From the NCBI GenBank assembly GCA_037074765.1, contig JBAMDO010000575.1, forward strand, positions 744,001 to 808,000: 64,000 bases of DNA. Reading direction: 5' to 3'. The notes beneath the pieces are model-generated. The model did no database searches and was not told where the DNA came from. It saw only the letters and a list, made by a program, of their open reading frames with translations. The stretch comes from Mansonella perstans (Eukaryota > Nematoda > Chromadorea > Rhabditida > Onchocercidae). Of this stretch, positions 9,959-22,200 are shown one piece after another. The translations under genes and the position numbers were made by a program. Position 1 is the first letter of the stretch. Every line of letters starts with the position of its first letter.

Positions 9959-12900
9959 ATGGCTCGCGTTGCAGCAATTCGAAATCAAATAGCGGAAATA
10001 AGTAATGATGAAGCGTTGCAAAATGATATGAAGATTGTAAGTTAACTCAAAGTTTTCTCTCAGAAATATACAACATTCTGAAAAACGTATGCTGTGATGC
10101 ACTTTTTGTATTATTTAGCTGGTCTCTAATTGTTTTTTTTTCAAGTTGCCATCAAATTATAATTTCGAAATTCCCAAGACGATTTGGAAAATTCGAGTTA
10201 CGGACAGCAAAAATGGTACTTTTTTCTATTTTTCAAATTTTTTTTTTATGATACTTGAAAAATGCAATCATTTGTATATTTGAAATAACTGGGTTTTGCT
10301 CTTGTTTTTGCTATTCAAATAAATTTTGAAAAAAAGCTGTGGTAGAAGCTTACTTCCTTAATGATTGGATTGTGAAACTGTTCATTTTTTGAACAGTTCT
10401 GTTGAGGTTAGGATGTAAGTAGAGTTAAGTAAAATTCATTATCTTTTGTAGAGATTACTGAACATTCTTGGTAACAGCTTAAAATTAGATTGATTTTTAG
10501 CACTTCCATGATTTTAATCTAGAATTTGATTTGTAGTCTGTTTGCAATTTCCTGAAGGATTACTTATGTATTCTTGCGTCATTGCGGACATTTTGCGGAA
10601 ATATACAAAGTGTGAAATTGTAATTATGGGAGACGTTACATATGGAGCGTGCTGCGTTGGTGATCAAGCGGCGCGTGCATTCGGTAAATTTTACACTAAC
10701 TGTATTCATTACTTAAATTTTTAAATTTTAATTTTTGTCGATAATTTTATTAGTATCAGATAGCAATTCAACGCAATGCAAAATGCCTTTGTATAATAAC
10801 GCAACATCAATTTTATCTTGTTTCTGAAGAATTTAAAATTCCAGCAATTAAATACTTCAGTCGTTTATTGAAGTTAGCGTTGGTGTCGTGCTAGATATGT
10901 TTGTATTTCTTTTTTTCTTTTTGCGGAAGTATAATGTTTTGAAATTTAAATATTAAATATTTGCAGGATGTGATCTTATGGTGCACTTTGGACACAGTTG
11001 CTTAATACCCATTCAGGAAACGCAAGGAATTGAAATGCTCTATGTTTTTGTGAATATCGAGATGAATCTTGGTCATTTTATCGATGTATTAAAAGCCAAC
11101 TTCGAAAAGCATAAAAAACTTGCATTAGTTAGCACTGTCCAATTCGTTCCAAGCTTGCAAGTTAGTATGATTTACCATATTGTTTTCTCTAGAATGATTT
11201 TATTAGTATCACGATCGTTGCAGAAATCAACATGAATGCCTAGTCAGCAGATATGTATCAAATGCAGCTGTGCATTAGTAAAAAAAATCATAAAATTAGT
11301 TCACACTGCTTTTCATCAAACATTTTCATCCAGTTACTGAATATAGCAGTAATAATTTTGCTAGTTTTGGAATTACTGAAATTGCAAAATACGACTGGCT
11401 TAAGCAAATTCCCAGTTAGTGAAATTTAAATAAGAGGAAAAGAATTCTACTGACCGATTGTTTCAGAGTGTTAAAAAGGAGTTAATTGGTGAAGGTTATA
11501 ATATTTTGATACCGCAAGTGAAACCTCTCAGTCCTGGTGAAATCCTTGGTTGTACTTCTCCGAAATTAGAGGAAGATATCGATGCAGTCATGTTCGTTAT
11601 TGATTGCTTCAAGGAAATATTGTATTAGTCTATCAAACATGAGTTAATTATAACGAAATTTTTAGAAATGCAATATTTTTCTGCACTTATCTCAAAACAT
11701 GATAAATGCTGATAATATTGAAAAACCTCATGTTTGGATAGTAACCATCATGCTAATTTTAACAACTGATTTTCAGATACTTAGGTGATGGACGGTTCCA
11801 TTTAGAATCAGTGATGATCCAAAATCCAGGCGTTGTTGCTTATCAGTATGATCCATATTCGAAGTAAGTCATAACTTCAGGGGCTTATTAACTGACTGCT
11901 ATATATTATTTGTAGAATTTGTCCCAGTGTTCCATTTGCACAAAAGTTAAATAAATTTTTAGTCTTGTTTTTAGGTAAATTTGGTAGCAATTCTTTATTT
12001 TTATTTGTTTCATCTTATTTTAGTTTTTGATGCTATATTTCCTCCTTTTTTCGTAAATTGATAGCATTTCAGGAAGTTCACGCACGAAAAATACGATTTT
12101 GATTTGATGACTAGAAAGCGGAAGGAGGCTGTAGAAATAGCTGGAAAATGTCAAATGTTTGGTCTTATACAAGGTTCATTGGGTCGACAAGGAAATCCTA
12201 AAATTGTGGAGGTTAAATATATATGTATATATGTGTGGAAAGGCGAGAAGGAGAAATGAAAAAATTTATTTGACCTCCGAGCTTTTGTTTTTAGGATTTG
12301 GAAAAGAAACTACGATTAGCTGGCAGGAAGTTTGTGCGTGTCTTAATTTCGGAAATAACTCCACAAAAATTATCTTCTTTCACCGATATAGACTGGTAAA
12401 TATTAACTGTTTTTTCAATCAAAATTATTTCAGTTTGAAAGAAAAAACGTTTTGTCACTATTGAAAGATATATGGTTGAAAAGTTTGTTAGTACTAGCAA
12501 TTATTTATTATTTGTAGAAATGAAACCAGCAACTGATATTGGTTTTGTTACGAAGAATTTTCTGCTTAATTGTCCATGATGACATACTTACATTATGTCT
12601 GACTTTTAATCATTCGTTGAGCAGTAAACTGATTCGATTGTAGTAGATTGTCTCACTTTTGTCAAGTTTGCTGATGCTTAATAACTAGTAATGCACTAAC
12701 TAAGGCTTCCAGTTAGATCTCATAACTTTGCTAAGATAAGGTGTAGAATTTGTCGAGATGCTGAGCGATGTGCATGGTTTTAGCTGAAATATAGGTATTT
12801 TTTTTATTAAGCCAGACAGTGTAGAGTTGCGGTTTAATTCATCCAGCGTGATGTTTGTGATATGTTCTCATATATCAGCCATAAAGAACTTCATTCTAGC

Positions 12901-13137
12901 TGGGTTCAGGTGGCTTGTCCTCGCTTGTCGATCGATTGGGGTGATAATTTCAAGAAACCACTTCTCACTCCTTATGAATTAGGAGCCATGCTGCAGTATG
13001 TTTCGTTTCGAACCGACTCATATCCGATGGATTATTATGCAAATGAGAGTCTTGGACCGTGGACAAATAATCACGAAACACACCGAGGATATCGTGCCAA
13101 ACGAAATCATATTACAATCGTTGCATCGCAAACTTGA
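9959..13137 (+). CDS. DPH1: Diphthamide biosynthesis protein 1 (Dph1)
   Basis: Nine exons join in phase: 9959-10036, 10146-10215, 10537-10683, 10967-11160, 11467-11591, 11777-11863, 12073-12211, 12295-12395, 12900-13137 (TGA). With Dph2 this protein forms the radical-SAM-like enzyme that moves the 3-amino-3-carboxypropyl group of SAM onto the histidine of translation factor EF-2, the first step of diphthamide synthesis, in the cytosol. The family blocks are [47 protein letters not shown] and CPRLSIDWG. The three cluster-binding cysteines lie in [12 protein letters not shown] and QVACPRLSI. The end [15 protein letters not shown] is a normal C-terminus. AATAAA follows at 13176-13181. Exon 5 ends at 11591, where the only in-phase donor is gttcgt. 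Confidence 0.95.
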
Positions 13138-13175
13138 GAACATGCAATTTTTATTATACATGTTGATAGCATGCT

Positions 13176-13181
13176 AATAAA
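13176..13181 (+). terminator. Polyadenylation signal AATAAA of DPH1
   Basis: AATAAA lies 38 bases after the DPH1 stop codon. Confidence 0.6.
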
Positions 13182-14092
13182 TGACCATTTACCGGTGACA
13201 CTTTCTGTTTGCATACAAGAGATGAACGATAAAGCTAGTTGATCTCTTCGATATTACTTTTCCGAATTAGAAGTATTTTAAATTAAATTAAGTTAGCTTT
13301 TTTAACAGTTAAATGAAAATGAGCAGCATAAAGTAAACAGAACAATAGTACAGTATGATAATAAAATGATCAAACGTAAAGATGTTTGTTCTTGAAATGC
13401 TTTTAATAATGTTTGGTTTTCGTATCTTTTTGAGAATTATAAAGGAAACATTCTGGATTTCAATGTTTCAACTCAATACTATGAAGTGGGATTTTCAGAT
13501 CCTTTATAATTTTTTCGAATAAACCTTCGTGTAGATTCTTTCGCCCAACTGCTGTCTATATATTGATTCAAGTGGTCAGGTAATTGTCTGAAATAAGCAT
13601 TTTGAGTACTTGGTAATTACTGGGCATACGTGGAAATTGTGTGTGCTGTCACCCAGCACTACCACCACAAAACTTGATGAAGCACCGAATATTTGGTAAT
13701 TCAAACAATCTCTTAATAATTTCATTAAATTTTCCGTAGTATATCATAGTTAAAATTGTTTAAATTTTTATTCAAGGAGAAAAAAGTGTTAGATTTAGTC
13801 GCAGTAGTTTTAGATGGATTTCTTTCTTTATCAAGAGTCACTAGGATATTGTCATCTTCCTTTGCTGTTCACATGGTGTCACTGTTACCGTTGCTGTATT
13901 TAAACCGCTACGATAGATTACCGTCTTAGACTGAATAATATTTATTGGTGACTGACCAGTTTGATTGATCCTGAAAGCTGATATCGTATATTCACTGAAG
14001 TTCTTTTTATTGAATAATATTTGTGTAACATTTTGAGTTTGATGAATTTTGATTAGATTCATTTCTGAACATAAAGAGGTGAAATTCTTGCA
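13182..14092. other. Convergent gap between DPH1 and the CCK-type receptor
   Basis: This is the 3'-to-3' gap. A 73-codon minus-strand frame at 14062-13841 begins just after an acceptor-like ttatgttcag. It could be a further 3' exon of the receptor, but the phase from the preceding exon does not fit it, so I leave it out. Confidence 0.45.
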
Positions 14093-14098
14093 TTTATT
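14093..14098 (-). terminator. Polyadenylation signal of the receptor gene
   Basis: On the minus strand AATAAA lies 45 bases after the TAA at 14144. This supports ending the receptor there rather than splicing on. Confidence 0.5.
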
Positions 14099-14143
14099 AT
14101 ATTAAATATTTCAAAATTTGCATAGTAGCGGAAATGCAAAAGG

Positions 14144-17100
14144 TTACCTTGCTGTCGGGCGAGGAATGATTTCTAGGCTTGTTTCCTTAATTTGCATACT
14201 TGATTTCTTTTGTACCGATGTAGGCAAATAGACTGTCGAGAAGCGTCTTGAGGTCTTCCGCATACAGCCAAATGTAACCAAGAGCGCAGTGCGAAAGTTT
14301 TTATTCAAGAAACAGTAAGTAATTGGATTAGCACATGATGATATATAGCAGAGCACTGTTATTGCTGTGTTCACTTTTGGATTCCAAATATCGAAAGTCT
14401 GCAAATCTTTTATTCGTTCATTCAGCAAAATTACAGTTAAATTAAATTGAATGTGCAAGATACAGCAAAATGAGATAGTATGAAGTAAGACATAAATACT
14501 GTTAAACAAAATTGAAATATGCGTGATACAAACTGTAGGATGTAAAGAAAAAAAAGGAAAGCAATTGGGACTGAAAAAAACGATGGATTTAAAAGATGAT
14601 TAAAATAATCGAAATTGAAATTGAAAAAACGATGAATTTAAAAGACGATTAGAATAATCGGAATTGAAACTGAAAAAAACGATGAATTTAAAAGACGATT
14701 AGAATAATCGGAATTGAAACTGAAGAAAACGGTGAATTTAAAAGATGACTAGAATAATCGAAATTGAAATTGAAAAGAATGATGAATTTAAAAGACGATT
14801 AGAATAATCGGAATTGAAATTGAAAAAAACGATGAATTTAAAAGATGACTAGAATTATTGAAATTGAAATTTAAAGAAATCATTTAATTGGATTTTAAAG
14901 TATTTGAAATAATTAAATGTTAATTTACAAATTATTTGGGAAGAAAAGAGAAAAAAAGCCTAACCTTAAATGAATCCTGGGCTGTTATCAGCAACCACCA
15001 CATATAATTTGGTGTCCAACAGCAGAAAAATATGATAACAATAACGATTAGCATTCTGATAACCCGTTGCTTGGCCAAAACTGATCTTTCACTTAAAAGT
15101 AATAATTAGCAGAAACAATAATGATAATAGTGATATAAGAAGTTGTTATAAATTGAATAAGTCCTCTTCTAATTAGTTTTCTCCTCTTTTTTTTTTCTTC
15201 AAAATTTTGTGATAAATTGTCCTTGGAATTGTCATTATTTATTAATTGATGTACAGAAGGAAATATGTATTTTTCAGAAAAAGATTGTTGAACTTTCAAA
15301 GTTTAACCTAAAGTTCTTTTCGTTCACATTTATTCTTTGTTATTTTAAGGATTTATCATTTCCATTATGAAACAGAATTGAAAGCTATGATATCAAAGAT
15401 ATTGGAGTTTTACCGTGTCATTGCTTACATTTTCATCAATAAAATTTGAGAGTGATATGAAAAGATGGTAATTAGTTACCTGTGAGTAGATCGCAGGCTA
15501 TTTCTGTTGATAAAATTAACTGATTTAGTTTTCCGTATAGGAGCTGATGATGTCACATCAAAATCGGCTTGAATTTGCTTCACAGAAGTATAAAGGCAAC
15601 TGAAACAATTGTAATTCTTTGATACTGAACTGAAGTTTATTAATTATTATCGTATGATTTTAAATCTAAAAAGTATACTATTAGAACATTGCGAGAATTT
15701 ATATCATAATTTTTCATTGAAGTAATGGAAACTTGAATTTGAAGACTGAAGTTAATATAATCTTATTAAACCGCTATCGAATCTTATTTTTATTTTTATA
15801 AGACAATTTTTGGAATTAATTGAAATGTTTAAATGTTTGCTAACTCCGTGTTTTTCCTATTCTTGCTTTTCAACATTTTAAAGCTACTTCGCATCGGGTT
15901 ACTGCATGGTTGTTGTCCTTCGCCATATCTTTTCCCAACACTTCTGTCTGAAGAAATGAAGCTATTCAGAATTAGGCAATGAAATCAAATAAATTTGGTG
16001 GTACCAAACTTTAAAATGCTTTGCCATGTTTTTCAAAATTCAAAAGAGCTGGATTCTGAAGTAATTAGAATTTTAATTATTATGACTGCGAGAACTAACG
16101 GGAAGTGAGATCAAGAAAAGAAGATGAAATTTCAGCCATTTCAAATGATTGTTTTACCAGGAGAACTTTTGAATGAATGTTTGAAAAACACAATAATATA
16201 ATGATGATATCCGAAGCATGATTATGGGAACTACGGAAAATTGAGAATTCAGATATGATTTCTCTCTCAGTCGTTTCTGTCTCTACAAATTTGGTGATTC
16301 ATGCAGCAGACATTAATTTCTTAAATATTTTATAATCGCAGTGCAATCAATTACAGTAATTGAGATTTTCATTTTCTGTTCCATTTTAACTTTCCAAATT
16401 TCTGATGTTTTATGTCTGATATTAAGAATATGATCCAGTTCAGGTGGAAACCAAAGAATTATTTAAATTGAATTTTAATGTAATTGTGCGAATTGCTGGG
16501 AAATCAATCAACTGTTTCATTCAACCAAATGTATGATTTTACTAAACGAGCTGTTTTCTGGCTCTGCTAATATCCAGTGAAGCAATGGAATTCCTCCTAT
16601 GCTAAATGAATTTCGACAAGCAATTAGCATAATTTAATTTGAGATATAGAAATATTTTGTGAGATGAAAAATTTAATTCAGAAAATAAGGAAACTATACC
16701 AGTTGCTATAGCTGAGATATGATTTAATTTCAGATCATTCCTAAGTGTATGTATCACTGATCCATATAAAACAATCATTACGCATAATGGAATAAGCAAT
16801 AAAACAGAGGTCATGTAAATCTGCAACAATAAAACATTAAATGATTTTGTTTCATTTCAAATTAAATTGTTCCGATAGTTTTGGTGAATTTTTTATTCAA
16901 TAAAAATTCAAGAAATCTAATTTTTAATCAGCTACTATTCAATAATTCAATAAAGAAAATAAAAATTTTAAACTGAAATAAATTAATGGCGAATTTTTTC
17001 AGCTTTTATAGGTTAATGTTGATATAAATATTGAGTACAGTAAATTAGTGGGACAGAATTAATTAATTACCTGATAACCGAAATGAAAAATGGGTTGATG

Positions 17101-19232
17101 CCTAGGTGCACATGTTAAGCCACTATTATTGTAGGTTTGTAATTCGAACATAAAGAGCATAAGTAAATTGGCAAGGATCGAAATAAGCCAAACTAAAGCA
17201 ATCATTGTATAGGCATGTGATCGAGTGTGCCAAATTCTCGAATGTAATGGCTTACAAATGGCATCATATCGTTCAAGTGCTATCACAGCTAATGTATATG
17301 ATGATGCTGTCACCACAACTGCTGAAAAATTCTTGAAAATTTCAATAAATGCAAATGAAGAGCAGAAGAATTCTTCTGCTTCTTTTGAGCTTTAATTACT
17401 TTTAAATTATTGCAAATTTCAAGAAATACATTACATTTTGTAAATAACATTAAGAATAAATTGCACTATATCTTAACTGAATTGAAATAATTGAAATGCG
17501 TTGATAAAAATTTTCATTTTCATACCAGTTTGTTTGCTAAGCTATTCGTTATGTTACTTACTTTCTTTCTCTCAACGATGTTTGAACAATTGAAATGAAA
17601 TAAATAAATAAATTATACTCACTCAAACTGATAGCTAACAGGAAAGAAAGTAATTCATTAGATATTTGTTGACTATTCTGAGGAATTTATATCCACGTTG
17701 TAATACTTATGATAAAATTGTTATTATGCATGATCATATCGTTATTGTTATGATAAAATTGTTGTTATTCTTATGATAAAAATATTGTGCATGGTGTATT
17801 AATATTTGGATTTTTTTAAATAAAGATTTCAAATTAACTTATAAGAATTGGATGCATATGAATTTGAAAAAGCGAACATAACATTCAAATTCAGCTTGGT
17901 AAAGAACTTTTCTAATCTATGGCGAATAAGCAAACTTTCAGCCAGTTATTTATTCTTAGCACATTACTGACAGGTATTTGGGACCATTAAATCCATTATA
18001 TAATTGGACATAACAAGGTAAAAAAATTTCCGCTTCTCTTTAATTTCAATGTTTTTTTCTAGTTTTGTTATTTTATATTTATTTTAATGTCAGAATACTC
18101 CTAATTTCAATCATAGTTTTCCTGAAATTAATCATAGATTTTGAAATTATTGTAAGCAGGAATTCATTTCAAATATTTGATTTAAAAAAAAAAAAAGAAA
18201 ATTGACAGAAAATTTGCCGTAGCTTTTCATTTAACTTTCAAATTTCATATTTTTTTTAAAATTTCTTACCAAAGATTTATTGCTGGCTCAAAAATTCTTT
18301 GTCGAGTTGAACATAAGTATTACTGTTCAGTGAATTCGACGAGAAACTTCTTAGTCTAATTATTTACACTCCTCAAATTCTAATTTAACCATTAAGAACT
18401 ATAAAAGTGAATACAGCTGTCAAAGGATTGGATGTAAATCGTTCCTCATTCGAATTATTAATTCAAAGGCATGTAGTTTTCTGTGACTTGATAAATTCTA
18501 TAAGGGAAATGCCATCTATAGAAATCAAACCCTTGATCATTAGATAATAATTGAATATGCAGGAATAACCGAAGCTAAATAATTATTCCTATCCAAGAAA
18601 TTTCAAATCACGAAGCAAATTAAGAAGCAGAATCTTTGTAAAATTTTGCGCGATAAGTCAACGTATGAGAATTGTGAAGGAATTTGTGAAAATGCATGCA
18701 TGCAATGTGCAGAATGAGAAAAACTGAAACGTACGTTGCAAATATGCAAACAGCTTGCAAAGAAGATCGCCAAATATCCAACAATAAATAATAGAACTAA
18801 TAAGAGTTGGTGGCATACAAACCACTGATAACATCAAATCGGATATTGCCAAATTTAACAAATAAATATTTGTGACCGATCGCATTGAATGTTGCTACAA
18901 ATTGCTCAGATTATATTTTAATTTAAAAAACAAGAAAAAAAAATTAAGTCAATTAAACGAATTAAATAAATCAAATTTCTTTGAATACTGTAGTAGCTGC
19001 TGTTCAGTGTAGCAAAAGTAATGCTTAAAAATATCGCTTATCAATTGAGGGTCGAAAATTTTCCTTAATTATTACAGATAATTAAAAATTGACGTCAAAA
19101 GGAAACCTGCAAAATGACAGTAACAACCAAGGCATTGCCAACTACAGAAAGGCAAAAAGTGATACAAAATGAAACAATTGTGATATAATTTTCAAGTGTG
19201 GGCTTGAATCCACAAATTGCTGTAACTTCCAT
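14144..19232 (-). CDS. ckr: Cholecystokinin/gastrin-type neuropeptide GPCR
   Basis: Seven exons join in phase on the minus strand: 19232-19107, 18894-18735, 17321-17071, 16820-16700, 15624-15480, 15091-14965, 14398-14144 (TAA), giving 394 residues. Each exon holds about one or two of the seven membrane helices. Rhodopsin-class marks: GNALVV (TM1), NLAISDL (TM2), WIFGDLLCKL with the disulfide Cys (TM3 start), ERY for DRY, CWTP (TM6) and NPITY (TM7). The loop ERYDAICKPLHSRIWHTRSH is the hallmark of CCK/gastrin receptors (ERYxAICKPLxSRVWxTRSHA). It should be a plasma-membrane receptor of neurons or muscle for CCK/sulfakinin-like peptides, acting through G proteins. C. elegans has two such genes, ckr-1 and ckr-2; I cannot tell which this is. 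The N-terminus is short (about 14 residues before TM1); an earlier exon is possible. A donor at 14152 could add a tail. Confidence 0.85.
14572..14871. repeat. 50-bp tandem satellite, six copies
   Basis: The unit is about 50 bases, beginning aaagacgattagaataatcg, and is repeated six times head to tail with a few substitutions per copy (gatgatt/gacgatt/gatgact; aaattgaaat/gaattgaaac). It lies wholly inside the last intron of the receptor gene (14399-14964). No spacers are present. Confidence 0.9.
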
Positions 19233-22200
19233 TTTATTAGCAAGTATCACTGATGACAGAGAAGATAGTGATGATAATTGTACTGATAATAGTGAAGATG
19301 CTGCTGTTGATGATAATGATTGTAGTGATCACAGCGGTGATGGTATTGCTGGTATTGGTGATGATAGTGCTGATATGCTATTTAGGCTGAAATAGAAGAA
19401 AAAGCAAAATTTCATTTTCTTGAGTTTGCACAGCTGAGGGACCATTTCAGTTCCCACAGCAGAGGAAAATGTCTCAATTCATCCTGGAATAAATAGATTA
19501 TTCTGGAAAAATGGTACATTATAGTCTCTTATTTCATTCCCTCAGGCTTGATTTTTCCAACAACTTCCCATAGTATTTTGCAATTTCATTTTCAACTAAT
19601 CCAAAATAGCCTACGTATTAACAGTGCATTACTAATCATATTTTTAAATTAGTTGACATTGCCATTTCGAGACATTGTCGCTTTCTGATAATTATCGAGG
19701 AATTTTGAAACATTTTCATAAAAGATTAATGAAACTTGACAATTGAAATATCATTTGATTTGAGAAATTTTAAATTTTAGAAAGGTGTTCGAAATCAAAA
19801 TAATAAAATTAATGCTTTAGCACCAATATTCTATACTTTTATAATTTTTAGTGATTAATTGAAACCTGAAGAATGTAAATAATTAGAGCTGAGAAGTTTC
19901 TCATCGAATATCTTTTATGGTCACTGGACCGTAATGCTAATGGCCTTTTGAGCCAACAACAAATTTTTTGTTGAGAAGTCAAGAAAAAAAAGAAACGTGA
20001 AAGCTAAGTAGAAAACTTGAATTTTCTATTAGTGCTTTCATTCACTTTTAATGTAAAATATTTTGAAATGAACTTCTTTTTTCAATACTTTCAAAATCTG
20101 TCAAGAAAATTCCGACTCCAATTAATTAAAATTAGAAAAATTTTGCCATGAAAAGCAGATGTTCACAAATATCCTTTCATAAATCACTCAGGAAAATTAC
20201 ATTTTTATGTAAAAAAAATTGAAATGCTTAAAAAATATGGTGAAAACTTGCAACTACAAGCTCTGCTCTCTTTTTGCTTAAATTAACTGTTCAAATATAT
20301 CTTTGAAGATTGACTATGCACAAATAAACTTCTAAGAATCAGTCACTCATTGCTTCTGAAATTTTCTAAGAATGCAATTTAGGCAATAATTATGTGTTTC
20401 TTCAAGAAATTGTTAAATTGGAATCTTGATAAATTCTTTTATGATAAGTGATAGTTATTTTGAGAAGAGGGGCGCTGACTTATTATATGAAAGTTTAAGA
20501 AGGAAAAATGGAGAAATCAAGAGTGCTTAATTAATTCAAAATTAGGGATGTAAAAATCAAAAACAAAGGTGTAAACATTTAATTAGTAATGAGAGAGATG
20601 ATGAGTAGAGAGATCTAGTATAAGATTGTACTTATAAAATAGAAATATCTGCAAGAGATGAAGTGAAATGATAGGAACTGAGAAAAAGAGGTAATAAGGA
20701 TGTTGATAGATATTTTATGTTTACAAAGTCAAACATGTAAAAAAGTATTTAGGATTGGATAAATTCTGAAATGAATTTCTTTTTAGTTTGCGACGAATTT
20801 TTTTCTGTTTAACATTTTGAAAAAATAAACTGCCAACATCGTGTCATAATTAATTTAATTCATTTATTATCATCTATCAGCAATTTTAAAAATAGAATGA
20901 AAAATTAAAAATTTCAGTAATAATTTTAAAAAGTGTTAAAATGTTGCGGAAGAAAAATTACGAGCAATAAAAGCTTAAGAGTTTCGTGTTAAAATATAAA
21001 AATAAAAGAAATTGAATTTTTATTACTCAAATTGTAATTAATTGTTGGCATGTTATAGAAGAAAAGCAATGAAAATGGAACAAAATTGTTTGACAGAAAA
21101 AAATCTTTTTGAAATCTTTCTAGACTTATTGTTCAGGAAATGCAAAAAAAATGTCCGTGAAACAGTCCGGATGATATTATTTCTATCTTTCATTCTTCTT
21201 CATGTAAAATTTGATATTGAAATGGAAAAAAGAAAAGAATTGAGAATTAAAATTTAAAAGCAGTACTAAGTTGTCAGCATCATTAGCGCATAATTTTACT
21301 GAACACATAACTGAACTATTTATTTCAAGTTTTTACAAAAAAAGAGGCAACTTTTGATACAATTATGTTAAATTCCTCAAGCGGAAAATAGTTTTATTTT
21401 TTTTCTCCTTTTCAACTATCTTTAAATGTTCTCATTAAAAAAAAAAAAGAACGGATAGCTATTTCAAATTTTACGATGATCATTAAACATGTCATCGCAA
21501 GTTGAGTGCACAATTTACATGCGGAAGTTAACTGCACAATTTACATATGGATGATTGACTGAGAATTCAACGCAACATAGTTTGTTCTTCAAATTGCTAT
21601 AAAATTTTTTCTATTTCCTTTTCACTGTCAAAAAAGGATTAACCATGTATTCTTCAATGTACTTACATGGTAAAAAATAAATTGCAACATTTCTTTTGGC
21701 TATTAATTATTAGGCAATTTCAATGAACTTGGTTTAAATGGCAATTATTTATTACTGTCTTTGCCAAATTACGTCTAAAGCACAGAATAAGGATTTTTTT
21801 TTGATTTAATTTTAATCTTTTAAGCTTAAACTAATCAATAAGATGTATTTAAATCCTATGAAATTATTGAAAATTCGGATTAAGCATTATTGCTCCTGCT
21901 TCCCTATTATTTTTTAATTTGGTTTATTTTACGTTAATAAATCAAATTAACACTGGCTGATCATTTAAATTTACAATACTTATTTGCAAGTTTATTTTAT
22001 CTTTAGAAATTTGTAAAAATATCAAATTTCTGTGATTTAATCATGAATTGCTCATTTCTATGTATTAAAATAAAATTTTATAGGGTAGTGTTAACTGCAA
22101 AAATTGGTGAAAATTATATTTGAAAGCCAAAGCAAATGTATTAAATTATTTGACAAAAAAGAACTTACTAAATGGAAACTTTAATTCAGTTCAGTTCCGA

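Noticed and set aside
13841..14062. Extra last exon of the CCK-type receptor
   Set aside because: The only acceptor puts it in the wrong phase after the donor at 14152, and AATAAA follows the TAA at 14144.
14572..14871. CRISPR-like repeat array
   Set aside because: Units are directly adjacent without spacers and the host is a eukaryote; it is a satellite.
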